From positions 184,031 to 248,030 of the forward strand of contig JANSWW010000009.1 in NCBI GenBank assembly GCA_024743275.1: a stretch of 64,000 bases of DNA, written 5' to 3'. The notes under the pieces were generated by a model that did not search any database, had not been told where the DNA came from, and saw nothing but the letters and a program-made list of their open reading frames with translations. A program made the position numbers and the translations under genes. Source of the DNA: Alphaproteobacteria bacterium. Lineage in GTDB: Bacteria; Pseudomonadota; Alphaproteobacteria; JANSWW01. This document shows positions 52,932-61,926 of the stretch, one piece after another (within the stretch, counting starts at the first letter, position 1; each line of letters opens with the position of its first letter).

Positions 52932-54350
52932 CTAGTCGATATAGGCGATCCGAAGGATGTTCGTGGCGCCGGGCGTCCCGAACGGAACGCCGGCGGTGAC
53001 GACGATCCGGTCGCCGCGTTGGCCGAATTTGTGCTCATGGGTGAGTTTCGTCGCGAAATCGACCATTTGCGAGAAGCTGCGGGCGTCCTGGGTGCGGATC
53101 GAATGGACGCCCCAGACCAGCGCCAACCGCCTTGCCGTCTCCCGATCCGCCGTCAGGCAGAGGATCGGCACCGTCGGCCGCTCGCGGGCGGCCCGTAGCG
53201 TCGTTGAGCCGGAGGTGGTGAAGGTGACGATGGCCGCCGCCCCGATCGTCTCGGCCACCTGGCGCGCGGCGGCGGTGATCGCGTCCGGCCCGGTCGCCTC
53301 CGGCTCCGGATGATGGGTCATCAGCGTGTCGCGATAGACATCGTCCCGCTCCGTCCGCTCGATGATCCGGTTCATCATGGTCACGCTCTCGACGGGATAG
53401 TCGCCGGCGGCGCTTTCCGCGGAGAGCATCACGGCGTCGGCTCCGTCATAGACCGCGGTCGCGACGTCCGAGGCCTCGGCCCGGGTGGGGGCGGGTGCCT
53501 TGATCATGCTTTCCAGCATCTGGGTGGCGACGACCACCGGTTTACCAGCCGCCCGGCAGCCGCGGATGATCCGCTTTTGCAGGGACGGCACATCCTCCGG
53601 CAGCATCTCGACGCCGAGATCGCCCCGCGCGACCATGATGGCGTCGGACAGGTCGATCAGTTCCGGCAGATGCTGGATCGCGCTCGGCTTCTCCAGTTTC
53701 GAGAGCAGTTTCGCCCTCCCGCCGATCAGCTTGCGGGCCTCGGCCACGTCCGCCGGTCTTTGCACGAAGCTCAAGGCGACCCAGTCGACACCGAGCGCCA
53801 GGCCGAATTCCAGGTCCTTGCGGTCCTTGTCCGTCAGCGGCGACACGTCGAGCACCGCGTTGGGCACGTTGACGCCCTTGCGGTCGCTCAGCGGCCCGCC
53901 GTTGATCACCTCGGTCTGGGCGTGCTCCGCGTCGCAGGCGATCACCTTGAGTTTGATCTTGCCGTCGTCGAGCAGCAGCATGTTGCCCGGCTGGAGCGCC
54001 TGGAAGATCTCCCTATGGGGCAGATGGACCCGCTCCCGGTCGCCGGGGGCGGGGTCGAGATCGAGGCGGAAATGCTTGCCCGCGAACAGCTCCACCGGGC
54101 CGTCGGCGAAGGTCGAGATGCGCAGCTTCGGCCCCTGCAGGTCCTGCAGGATGGCGATGGGGCGGCCGGCCTCCTCTTCCAGTTCCCGGATGTAGCCGTG
54201 GACCTTCTTATGGTCGGCATGGCTGCCGTGGGAGAAGTTCAGCCGGAACACGTCCGCGCCGGCGGCGACCAGGGAGCGCATCTTCTCCATCGTGTTGGAG
54301 GACGGCCCGAGGGTGGCCACAATCTTGGTCGATCTGTTGCGGCGGATCAT
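52932..54350 (-). CDS. pyk: Pyruvate kinase
   Basis: 472 aa from the ATG at 54350 (AAGGAG 5-6 bases upstream; the frame begins nine codons earlier). Family markers: KIVATLGPSSNTMEKM, VFRLNFSHG, catalytic Lys in LSKLEKPSAIQ, MVARGDLGVEM, VVATQMLESMI and the C-terminal allosteric domain. It converts phosphoenolpyruvate and ADP to pyruvate and ATP. It lies 27 bp after the glycerate kinase gene, so 2-phosphoglycerate from that enzyme can go to pyruvate through enolase (encoded elsewhere). Confidence 0.95.
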   Translation of the reverse strand: MIRRNRSTKIVATLGPSSNTMEKMRSLVAAGADVFRLNFSHGSHADHKKVHGYIRELEEEAGRPIAILQDLQGPKLRISTFADGPVELFAGKHFRLDLDPAPGDRERVHLPHREIFQALQPGNMLLLDDGKIKLKVIACDAEHAQTEVINGGPLSDRKGVNVPNAVLDVSPLTDKDRKDLEFGLALGVDWVALSFVQRPADVAEARKLIGGRAKLLSKLEKPSAIQHLPELIDLSDAIMVARGDLGVEMLPEDVPSLQKRIIRGCRAAGKPVVVATQMLESMIKAPAPTRAEASDVATAVYDGADAVMLSAESAAGDYPVESVTMMNRIIERTERDDVYRDTLMTHHPEPEATGPDAITAAARQVAETIGAAAIVTFTTSGSTTLRAARERPTVPILCLTADRETARRLALVWGVHSIRTQDARSFSQMVDFATKLTHEHKFGQRGDRIVVTAGVPFGTPGATNILRIAYID

Positions 54351-54377
54351 ATCAGCTCCTTGGCGGGTCGGCGGCAC

Positions 54378-55682
54378 TTAAGCGGGGAGGATGGCGATGG
54401 CCCGGAAATCGTTCACATTGGTCAATGTGGGTCCGGTCATCACGAGGTCCCCCGCCGCCTCGAAAGTCGAATAGGCGTCATTATGCCGGAGATCCGCCTC
54501 CGGGTCGCGGCCTTTCGCCCGGGCGCGGTCGAGCGTGCCGGGATCGAAGCGCGCGCCGGCATTGTCCTCGCTGCCATCGATACCGTCCGTATCGATGGCG
54601 ATCCCATGAAACCGCGCCTCACCGCCCAAGGCCAGGGCGCAGCCGAGCAGGAATTCCGCGTTCCGGCCGCCGCGCCCGTCGCCGCGGACCGTGACCGTCG
54701 TCTCGCCACCGCTCAAGAGGACCGCCGGCGCGGGGAAAGGCTGGCCGTGCCGGGCGATCTGCCGGGCGATCCCGGCCATCACCTTGCCGACCTCACGGGC
54801 CTCGCCCTCGATGGCGTCACCCAGGATGATCGGGGTGAACCCGCCGTTTCGAATTGTCTCCTCAGCGGCCTCCAGGCTCGCCTGCGGCGTGGCCACCAGA
54901 TGGGTCCGGTTGGTCGCGAAGATCGGATCGCCGGGTTTCGGCGTCTCGTTGCGCGGGTCGGTCAGGGCGGCGGTCACCGCGTCGGGCAGGCCGATGCCAT
55001 ATCCGCCGACCACCGCGCGGGCATCCTCCAGGGTCGTCGGATCGGCTACGGTCGGCCCGGACGCGATGGTGGCTAGATCGTCGCCCGGCACGTCGGAGAT
55101 CGCCAGCGTGATCAGCGCGGCCGGATGGGCCGCGCGGGCGAGGCGTCCGCCCTTCACGGCGGAAAGATGTTTGCGCACCGTGTTCATGGCGCCGATGTCG
55201 GCACCCGACCGCAACAGGGCGGTGTTGACCGCCTGTTTCTCCTCGAAGGAGAGGCCCGTAGCAGGCGCCGTCAGAAGCGCCGACCCGCCGCCGCTGACCA
55301 GGAACAGGACGACGTCCTTGTCGTTCGCCGCCTCGGCCATCTCCATGATCCGCCTGGTCGCGTCCAGCCCGGCCCCGTCCGGCACCGGATGGGAGGCCTC
55401 GACGATCTCGATGCGGTCGGTGGGGCAGCCATGGCCGTAGCGCGTGACGATCAGGCCGCCGAGGCGGTCCAGCCCCTCGGCCCCGTGGCGGTCGTGATAA
55501 TGGGCCTCCACGGCCCGGGCCATCGCGGCACTCGCCTTGCCGGCCCCGAGCACCAGAAGCCTGCCCGCCGGCGGCAGATCCGGGAGGTGGCGCCCCAGCA
55601 TCACGGCGGGGTCGGCTGCGCGAATTGCCGCAGCCGCCGCCTCGGTCAACAGATCCCGGATGCTTCCCCCGTCATGCGTCAT
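54378..55682 (-). CDS. Glycerate 2-kinase (MOFRL family)
   Basis: 434 aa from the ATG at 55682 (MTHDGGSIRD). Family landmarks: VLGAGKASAAMARAVE, ASHPVPDGAG, LFLVSGGGSALL, ITLAISDVPGDD and, in the C-terminal MOFRL part, GRGGRNAEFLLGC and DTDGIDGSEDNAGA. It phosphorylates D-glycerate at C2; this class was earlier called hydroxypyruvate reductase TtuD. It is first in a run with pyruvate kinase and a secreted protein, and divergent from an IclR regulator. With the GhrA-like enzyme it could complete a glyoxylate/serine-to-glycerate path. Confidence 0.9.
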   Translation of the reverse strand: MTHDGGSIRDLLTEAAAAAIRAADPAVMLGRHLPDLPPAGRLLVLGAGKASAAMARAVEAHYHDRHGAEGLDRLGGLIVTRYGHGCPTDRIEIVEASHPVPDGAGLDATRRIMEMAEAANDKDVVLFLVSGGGSALLTAPATGLSFEEKQAVNTALLRSGADIGAMNTVRKHLSAVKGGRLARAAHPAALITLAISDVPGDDLATIASGPTVADPTTLEDARAVVGGYGIGLPDAVTAALTDPRNETPKPGDPIFATNRTHLVATPQASLEAAEETIRNGGFTPIILGDAIEGEAREVGKVMAGIARQIARHGQPFPAPAVLLSGGETTVTVRGDGRGGRNAEFLLGCALALGGEARFHGIAIDTDGIDGSEDNAGARFDPGTLDRARAKGRDPEADLRHNDAYSTFEAAGDLVMTGPTLTNVNDFRAIAILPA

Positions 55683-55821
55683 GGAACGTGTTTTCCTCAG
55701 TCCTGATGGCGTCCGCGCCGTTACGTCCAAGGGATAGCCTCTTCCTGGGCGGCCTGGCCAGCCTTCCGGCCAAATGCCGCTTCGTCGTGGCGGCCCTCGC
55801 GTTCATAGGAGGGTTCTTTAG

Positions 55822-55836
55822 GAAAGTGTAATTTTC
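55822..55836. promoter_or_regulatory. Weak inverted repeat between glycerate kinase and IclR genes
   Basis: GAAA-N7-TTTC in the 194-bp divergent gap, about 40 bases before the IclR start codon. IclR operators are often AT-rich inverted repeats of this kind, but the arms here are only 4 bp. It is a low-confidence candidate operator. Confidence 0.25.
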
Positions 55837-55876
55837 GATTGATCCCCGCCGGAATTCTCCTAATCTTCAGCACGAT

Positions 55877-56767
55877 ATGGCTAACGATCAGACCAAATCC
55901 ACGGTTTCCGCCGCCTCCAAGCCGCCTCGCAGACGAGGGCGGCCGGCGGGATCGGGCGCGTCCAAGGATGCCAATTCGGTCCAGTCTCTGGATCGCGCGC
56001 TGGCCCTGGTCGATGCCGTTTCCCAGAGCGACGGCGGAGCCACCTTGAGCGTGCTGGCGGCCCGCACGGGCCTGGCGCCGTCGACGGCGCACCGCCTGTT
56101 GCGGACGCTTGAGATGCGGCGCTTCGTTCAGCACGACATCGATAGTGGGATCTGGACCGTCGGCGTCGGCGCCTTCACCGCCGGTACGGCCTTCCTTCAG
56201 ACCCGCGATGTGGTTGCGACGGCCCGGCCCTTCATGCGGACGCTGATGGAGGCGTCCGGCGAATCGGTCAATCTCGGGGTTCAGGACGGGGCCGAGGTGG
56301 TCTTCCTGGCCCAGGTGGAGTGCCGCGAGGTCATGCGGGTTCTCGCCCGTCCCGGCGGCCGGGCGCCCATCCACTGCTCGGGCATGGGTAAAGCGCTGTT
56401 GGGGGCGATCACCGACGAGGCCGAGCGGGAACGCATCCTCGCCCAGGCGCCGCTGCACCGCTACACCAACAAGACCCGCGCGGAAGTCGACAGCCTGGTG
56501 GCGGACGCTCGCCAGGTGCAGCTTGAGGGCTACGCCTTCGACGACGAGGAATACGCCCCGGGGCTGCGCTGTGTCGCGGCGCCGATCTTCGACGAGCATG
56601 GCGAGCCGGTGGCCGCCATCTCCCTGTCCGGCCCCTCGGCCCGGCTGACCGACGGGCGCCTGCCCGTGCTCGGGGCTCAGGTCCGCAATGCGGCCCTGGA
56701 GGTCACGCGGGCCATGGGTGGCCGGATTCCGGCGATGATGCAGATGCAGGGCGCCGCGGACGATTAG
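55877..56767 (+). CDS. IclR family transcriptional regulator
   Basis: 296 aa. A basic, disordered N-terminal 40 residues (RRRGRPAGSG) is followed by the winged HTH (VQSLDRALALVDAVS, TGLAPSTAHRLLRTLE). The effector domain carries IHCSGMGKALLGA and RCVAAPIFDEHGEPVAAIS. It is divergent from glycerate kinase, which suggests control by glyoxylate or a related acid, as for the AllR and BhcR members of the family; that is inference. The ribosome-binding site before the ATG is weak. Confidence 0.9.
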   Translation: MANDQTKSTVSAASKPPRRRGRPAGSGASKDANSVQSLDRALALVDAVSQSDGGATLSVLAARTGLAPSTAHRLLRTLEMRRFVQHDIDSGIWTVGVGAFTAGTAFLQTRDVVATARPFMRTLMEASGESVNLGVQDGAEVVFLAQVECREVMRVLARPGGRAPIHCSGMGKALLGAITDEAERERILAQAPLHRYTNKTRAEVDSLVADARQVQLEGYAFDDEEYAPGLRCVAAPIFDEHGEPVAAISLSGPSARLTDGRLPVLGAQVRNAALEVTRAMGGRIPAMMQMQGAADD

Positions 56768-56813
56768 GTGTTCGGTCCCGAAATCCATCAAATCCCGGAG
56801 ACCGCTTGATGCC

Positions 56814-57521
56814 TTAATCCCCCGCGCCGTGCGGCAGGGTGCGGTTGCCGATGGGAAGCCTGCCGCCGTCCGAACCGCTACCGCTCCGGGGCACCGACAT
56901 CTGACGGTAGATCTGTTCCTGCTTCAGGATGATGGCCGAGGAAACCACCCGCATATCGCTGTTCATCAACAGCGGCTCCCGGGTCAGCATGTCGTTCCAG
57001 GCACTGTTGAGATAGACGATGGCCTCCCGTCCGGGCTCCAGGCTTTCGACGGTGGCGAGGGTCCGTTTTACCCAGTCGAGCGCCTCTAGCCGGGCGTCCT
57101 GGGCCTCCACCACCTTGTCCTCGAAGGTGATCAGAAGCTGAGGGCCGGCACCGAGCACCCGGCAGGCGGATTCGACACGCTCGAGATCGGCGAAGTCGTC
57201 GGGGCCGTACTCGGCGAGCGGTTTGGTCAGAACGAAACCGGAGAGGAGCCGGATGGGCATTTTGCTCGGCGATTTGGCGACCCGCTCAATGAATCTCTTC
57301 GAGGCTTGCAGGCTCTGACAGTCCGCGACGGTCACCTGCCGGAGATTGGCGGGCGCGGCGGGCAATTCGGCGGGCTTGCTCGACTTGTTGTCGTCCAGGG
57401 TCGCGCCGGGCGGGGCCGTCGGCAGGTCGTTGCGGAACAGTTGATCGAGGTCCTGCGCCTTGGCGGGCAGGGCGGCGGCCGCCGCCCACAGCACCAGTCC
57501 CCAGAACGGAACACCTTTCAT
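56814..57521 (-). CDS. Secreted protein of unknown family
   Basis: 235 aa from the ATG at 57521 (GAGG 7 bases upstream; a TTG two codons earlier is possible). Residues 1-22 are a Sec signal peptide (MKGVPFWGLVLWAAAAALPA). A Pro-rich segment (residues 30-55) precedes a folded part with two Cys (VADCQSLQ, VESACRVLGA) that may form a disulfide, and a Gly/Ser-rich tail (SGSGSDGG). I do not recognise the family. It is convergent with the IclR gene and divergent from the gamma-glutamyltransferase. Confidence 0.68.
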   Translation of the reverse strand: MKGVPFWGLVLWAAAAALPAKAQDLDQLFRNDLPTAPPGATLDDNKSSKPAELPAAPANLRQVTVADCQSLQASKRFIERVAKSPSKMPIRLLSGFVLTKPLAEYGPDDFADLERVESACRVLGAGPQLLITFEDKVVEAQDARLEALDWVKRTLATVESLEPGREAIVYLNSAWNDMLTREPLLMNSDMRVVSSAIILKQEQIYRQMSVPRSGSGSDGGRLPIGNRTLPHGAGD

Positions 57522-57636
57522 ACGCAAACCTCATCCGCGCCGTCGGACGCTCGACAGGAACCGGCAAGCCAGTATGCTCGCGCGGAACCGATATCCTCTC
57601 ATATGTGGCATCATACTTGTAAAACAGGGAAAGATC

Positions 57637-59193
57637 ATGGCGATACGCATCGACAACTGGGACGTCACGAAGCCCGCGGTCACCTCCGACAAGGGCGTCG
57701 TCGCCTCGCAAAGCGCCGTCGCGGCGGAGGCGGGCGCCTCCATCCTACGGTCCGGTGGCAATGCGATCGATGCGGCGGTCGCCACCGCGCTCGCCCTGAC
57801 GGTGGTCGAGCCCTGGGGCTCCGGCATCGGCGGCGGCGGGTTCGCGGTCGTCCACCTCGCCAAGGAGGAACGGACGGTCGTCCTCGATTATGGCATGAAG
57901 TCGCCGCAAGGCCTCGATCCGGCCTGGTTCGAGATGCAGCAGGGCGGCAGCGCCGACGACGATCTGTTCGGCTGGCCGGGCGTGATCGAGGACCGCAATG
58001 TCGAGGGTTATCGCTCCATGTGCGTCCCGGGCGCCGTCGCCGGCCTCGGCAAGGCGCTGGAGGCCTTCGGCACCAAATCCTGGCAGGAGGTCATCGCCCC
58101 GGCCCTGGAACTGGCCGAGACCGGCGTGCCGCTCGACTGGTGGACCATGGTCCGTATCGCCTCCGAGGCGGCCCGCCTGCGCAACTATCCGATGTCGCGG
58201 GAGATCTTCCTGCCCGACGGCTTGCCGCCGGTGCCTGCCGACGGGACCGTAGGGCATCTCGATGTCGGGCCGCTGAAGACCACCCTGAAACGGCTGGCCG
58301 AGGCCGGCCCGCGCGATTTCTACGAGGGCGAATTGGCCCGGCAACTGGCCGCCGATATCCAGAGCGGCGGCGGATGGATCACCACCGAGGATCTCGCCGC
58401 CTATGACGCCCATATCGTCGAGCCGCTGACCCGGACCCGCGACGGGGTCACCCTCAATTTGACGCCGGGTCTCACGGCCGGCCCGACCTTCGCCGACACG
58501 CTCGACCGGCTGGCCGGCAAGGTCGACGCGGAAACGCCCGAGCCGGCCCGTTACGCGGCCTTCGGGGAGGCGATGATCGCCGCCTATCGCCAGCGGCTGG
58601 AGACCATGGGCCATGACGGGGACACCCACGGTCAGGCCTCGACCTCCCATTTCTCCGTGGTCGACGGCGACGGCAACATGGTGGCCTTCACCAACACGCT
58701 GCTGTCCATTTTCGGCTCCCGGGTGGTGCTGCCGGGCACCGGCGTTCTGATGAACAACGGGGTGATGTGGTTCGACCCGCGCCCCGGCAAGCCGAACAGC
58801 CTCAAGGGTGGGGTGCGGCCGCTGACCAATATGTGTCCGGTGATCGCCACAAAGGACGGCGCCCCGCTGTTCGCGGCGGGGGCGTCGGGCGGGCGCAAGA
58901 TCTATCCCGCCGTCTTCCAGCTCTGCCTGTCGATGATCGACGAGGGCCTGAGCATGGAGGAGGCGCTGGCCCGGCCCCGGATCAATGTCGAGGGACAGCC
59001 GCCGATCGAGGTCGATCCCCGCTTCGACGATGCGGTGAAACAGGCTTTGCGCGAGATCGCCGAGATCAAGGAGAAGGAAACGGTCACCTTCCCGGTGGGC
59101 TACGCCTTCCCGTCGATCACCGGCATTGAGAACGGCCGACCCACGGGTGCCGCCCATCCGCGCGTCCCGGCCGCGGCGGCGGTTCCCGCCTAG
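57637..59193 (+). CDS. Gamma-glutamyltransferase family protein, no signal peptide
   Basis: 518 aa from the ATG at 57637 (AGGGA 7 bases upstream). It is an Ntn-hydrolase: GGNAIDAAVATALAL, SGIGGGGFAVVH and the self-processing site STSHFSVVDGDGN, where Thr336 is the expected new N-terminal nucleophile. Cleavage there would give subunits of about 335 and 183 residues. Classical GGT is periplasmic and about 570 aa. This one starts directly with MAIRIDNWDVTKP, so it should be cytosolic, like the YwrD-type group. Its substrate may not be glutathione. The gene is convergent with the Memo-AMMECR1 fusion, 5 bp apart. Confidence 0.85.
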   Translation: MAIRIDNWDVTKPAVTSDKGVVASQSAVAAEAGASILRSGGNAIDAAVATALALTVVEPWGSGIGGGGFAVVHLAKEERTVVLDYGMKSPQGLDPAWFEMQQGGSADDDLFGWPGVIEDRNVEGYRSMCVPGAVAGLGKALEAFGTKSWQEVIAPALELAETGVPLDWWTMVRIASEAARLRNYPMSREIFLPDGLPPVPADGTVGHLDVGPLKTTLKRLAEAGPRDFYEGELARQLAADIQSGGGWITTEDLAAYDAHIVEPLTRTRDGVTLNLTPGLTAGPTFADTLDRLAGKVDAETPEPARYAAFGEAMIAAYRQRLETMGHDGDTHGQASTSHFSVVDGDGNMVAFTNTLLSIFGSRVVLPGTGVLMNNGVMWFDPRPGKPNSLKGGVRPLTNMCPVIATKDGAPLFAAGASGGRKIYPAVFQLCLSMIDEGLSMEEALARPRINVEGQPPIEVDPRFDDAVKQALREIAEIKEKETVTFPVGYAFPSITGIENGRPTGAAHPRVPAAAAVPA

Positions 59194-59198
59194 CTCCC

Positions 59199-60557
59199 CT
59201 AGCCCCCGAAGCTCTCGACGCCGAAACGGTGCCAGGTGAGCGTCGGCGACCAGTGGTCGGCCGGCAGCCCGGCCTTGCGCTTCAAATGGGCGATGAAGTC
59301 CTCCGGCTGGTGGATGCTCTCCCAGACCTGGGGCAGGAAAAGGCTGCGGTATTTCCCGTCCGTCAGGATCAGGCCGTCCCGGTCCGGATGGAGCTGACGG
59401 CCGAGGTCGACATCGCTTTCCGCTAGGATCGGGCGCGGGGTCGAGAGGATGGAGACGTGGACATGAACCCGCCCCGCCTCCTCATGGGTCAGGTTCGGAA
59501 AGCGCGGATCGCCAAAGGCGGCTTTATAGCCATTGGTCGCCACATCCTCGAACAGGGGGCGGTGCGGGGCGGTCGACCCGATGCAGCCCCTCAGCTTGCC
59601 GTCCAGGGTCAGGGTCACGAAGGTCGCCCGGTGGGCCCGCATCTCCGGCGGCATCGGGCCGGCCTCCAGATTCGGCATATTGCCGGTCTTGAGCGCCGAT
59701 CCGATCACCTTGCGCACAAGGCCCGACAGCGAGGTCCGGATACCGTCCTTGAGCTTGGCGTCGCTGGCATATTCGAAGGCGACGCTGCCATAGCCGACGA
59801 CGCTGTTCTTGCCCGCGCCCCGGTCCCCCGAATTGCAGTAATCCAGCACGGTCGCGCGCAGATCGTAGTCCCGCGCGACGGACAACAGGCCCTTGATCGA
59901 GAACCGCCCACAGGCCTGATCGTCCCGCAGGGCTTCCGGCTGCAGGCATTCGATCGCCTTCAGGGCCGCCAGATCCTTGGCTCTCGCCGTATCGTAGTCG
60001 TGATAGTGGGAAAGGTCGGAGGAGACGACGATCAGGGTCTCCGGCCCGCCCCAGAGCTTTTTCAGGACCCGGGCGACATCCTCCATGGGCGTCTCGCCGA
60101 TCAGGATCGGGACCAGCTTGAATTCGCACAGGCTGCGGATCAGGAAGGGCAGATGCACCTCGAGGCCGTGCTCGCCGGCGAAGGGGGCGTCGTTCACGGT
60201 GACCGCGGGGTCGTCGAGGATGGCGCGGACACTCTCCCAATCGATCGCCACGGGGCCCAGGGGGGTGGCCCAGAAATCCTGGCTTGCCACCGCCATGCCC
60301 TTGAGCGGCATGCGGTGATTGGGACCGACCAGCACGACCCGCTCGATCTCGGTGTTACGGCGCAGGAGGGTGCGATAGGCATGACCCGCGGTCGGGCCGG
60401 AAAAGCGGTAGCCGGCATGGGGCGCGACGATCGCCTTGGGGGTCACCGGATGCTCGCGGGCGGACCGGATCATCTCGCCGACCTGGTTCGCAAGCTCTGT
60501 GGGGTCGGCGGGATAGAAGGTGCCGGCCACCGCCGGTTGCCGTAACATCGCGTCCAT
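59199..60557 (-). CDS. AmmeMemoRadiSam system B-A fusion (Memo + AMMECR1 domains)
   Basis: 452 aa from the ATG at 60557 (AGGAG about 7 bases upstream). Residues about 1-265 are the Memo domain (PAVAGTFYPADP, IVAPHAGYRFSGP, PNHRMP, EHGLEVHLPFL and SSDLSHYHD with the metal/active-site His residues). Residues about 275-450 are the AMMECR1 domain (TFVTLTLDGKLRGCIGS then ATNGYKAAFGDPRFPNLT). The two are separate genes in many genomes. It is divergent from the radical SAM partner, starts 68 bp apart, and so is almost certainly co-functional with it. The biochemical role of the system is not established. Confidence 0.92.
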   Translation of the reverse strand: MDAMLRQPAVAGTFYPADPTELANQVGEMIRSAREHPVTPKAIVAPHAGYRFSGPTAGHAYRTLLRRNTEIERVVLVGPNHRMPLKGMAVASQDFWATPLGPVAIDWESVRAILDDPAVTVNDAPFAGEHGLEVHLPFLIRSLCEFKLVPILIGETPMEDVARVLKKLWGGPETLIVVSSDLSHYHDYDTARAKDLAALKAIECLQPEALRDDQACGRFSIKGLLSVARDYDLRATVLDYCNSGDRGAGKNSVVGYGSVAFEYASDAKLKDGIRTSLSGLVRKVIGSALKTGNMPNLEAGPMPPEMRAHRATFVTLTLDGKLRGCIGSTAPHRPLFEDVATNGYKAAFGDPRFPNLTHEEAGRVHVHVSILSTPRPILAESDVDLGRQLHPDRDGLILTDGKYRSLFLPQVWESIHQPEDFIAHLKRKAGLPADHWSPTLTWHRFGVESFGG

Positions 60558-60625
60558 TGGGAACTCCTCTCCCGAGTACATATATAGAACATGGTTTGAT
60601 CGAAAAAGAGTGGGTTTGAGCGAAA

Positions 60626-61708
60626 ATGGCGGATGCGGTGATCGAGGGCGGCAGCCCCGCCCGGCACTGGACGAAACTGACGGACGGGCGGGTTCGCTGC
60701 GATGTCTGCCCCCGGGAATGCGTCATGCGCGAGGGACAGCGCGGGCTGTGTTTCGTGCGCGGGGTGAAGGACGGCGGGCTGGTCCTGACCACGGACGGCC
60801 GCTCCTCCGGCTTCTGTATCGACCCGATCGAAAAGAAGCCGCTCAATCATTTCCTGCCCGGAACACCGGTGCTGAGCTTCGGCACGGCGGGGTGCAATCT
60901 CTCCTGTAATTTCTGCCAGAACTGGGACATCTCCAAGAGCCGGGAGATGGACAAGGTCGCCTCCGAGGCGTCGCCGGAGAGGATCGCCCGGACCGCGCGC
61001 CGCTATGGCTGCCGTTCGGTCGCCTTCACCTATAACGATCCGATCATCTTCCTCGAATACGCGGTCGAGGTGGCCCGCGCCTGTCGCGCCGAGGGCATCA
61101 AGAATGTCGCCGTCACCGCCGGCTATATGCACGACGCCGCCCGGCGCGAGTTCTTCGCCGAGATGGACGCGGCCAATGTCGACCTGAAGGCGTTCACCGA
61201 GGACTTCTATAAGAACGTCACCAAGAGCGCCCTGGAGCCGGTGAAGGACACGCTGCGCTATCTCGTCAACAACACCAAGGTGTGGACCGAGATCACCACC
61301 CTGCTGATCCCAGGCGAGAATGACGGCGACGAAGAGCTGGAGGCCATGTGCGCCTGGATCATGAAGGATCTCGGCCCGGACGTGCCGCTGCATTTCAGCG
61401 CCTTCCATCCGGATTACCGCATGCGCGACAAGCCGCCGACCCCGCCGGAGACCCTGTTCCGGGCGCGCCGGATCGCAAAGGACGCCGGCATCCGCCATGT
61501 CTATACGGGCAACATCCACGATCTCGGTCGCCAGTCGAGCTATTGCAGCGGTTGCGGCACGCGGGTGATCGAGCGGGATTGGTACGATATCTCCGGCTAT
61601 CGCCTCGACGACACCGGTAAATGCCTTACCTGCGGCACGCGACTGCCCGGCGTCTTCGAGGGGCCGGTCGGCGCCTGGGGACGGAAGCGCCAGCCGGTGG
61701 CCATGTAA
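60626..61708 (+). CDS. amrS: AmmeMemoRadiSam system radical SAM enzyme
   Basis: 360 aa. The radical SAM motif is CNLSCNFCQNW (Cys at about residues 91, 95 and 98), preceded by the family's N-terminal CDVCPRECVMREGQRGLC and ended by a C-terminal CSGCGTRV/CLTCGTRL pair that may bind zinc or a second cluster. VDLKAFTEDFYKNV is also characteristic. It is divergent from the Memo-AMMECR1 fusion, and the corrinoid operon begins 218 bp downstream on the same strand. The reaction and substrate are unknown. Confidence 0.93.
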   Translation: MADAVIEGGSPARHWTKLTDGRVRCDVCPRECVMREGQRGLCFVRGVKDGGLVLTTDGRSSGFCIDPIEKKPLNHFLPGTPVLSFGTAGCNLSCNFCQNWDISKSREMDKVASEASPERIARTARRYGCRSVAFTYNDPIIFLEYAVEVARACRAEGIKNVAVTAGYMHDAARREFFAEMDAANVDLKAFTEDFYKNVTKSALEPVKDTLRYLVNNTKVWTEITTLLIPGENDGDEELEAMCAWIMKDLGPDVPLHFSAFHPDYRMRDKPPTPPETLFRARRIAKDAGIRHVYTGNIHDLGRQSSYCSGCGTRVIERDWYDISGYRLDDTGKCLTCGTRLPGVFEGPVGAWGRKRQPVAM

Positions 61709-61851
61709 CCGATCGATGTAACTGTCTGAAACGCCCGCTTTATCCTTGATGCGCCCTGGAAAGTCGGAGCGGGGCAATCGTTTCGCCCGGAAAGCCCTTA
61801 GCTAGACCTCTAACGCCGGACGCGGTCGCGGGATGTGGGTCCCGTCCCGCC

Positions 61852-61870
61852 TGATGGTGTTATGACATCA
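61852..61870 (+). promoter_or_regulatory. Inverted repeat upstream of the corrinoid operon
   Basis: TGATG-N9-CATCA lies 57 bases before the corrinoid gene, just after GCGGGA...TCCCGC (61828-61850 region). The 218-bp gap should contain the promoter. No cobalamin riboswitch box is visible. Confidence 0.35.
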
Positions 61871-61926
61871 TTCGCCGGCCCGGGGGCTCGCCGCCGAGCG
61901 GTCGCAGGAAGAGGGAAAACAACAGG

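Noticed and set aside
61709..61926. Cobalamin riboswitch before the corrinoid operon
   Set aside because: No B12 box or the usual GCCACTG segment; only short inverted repeats are present.
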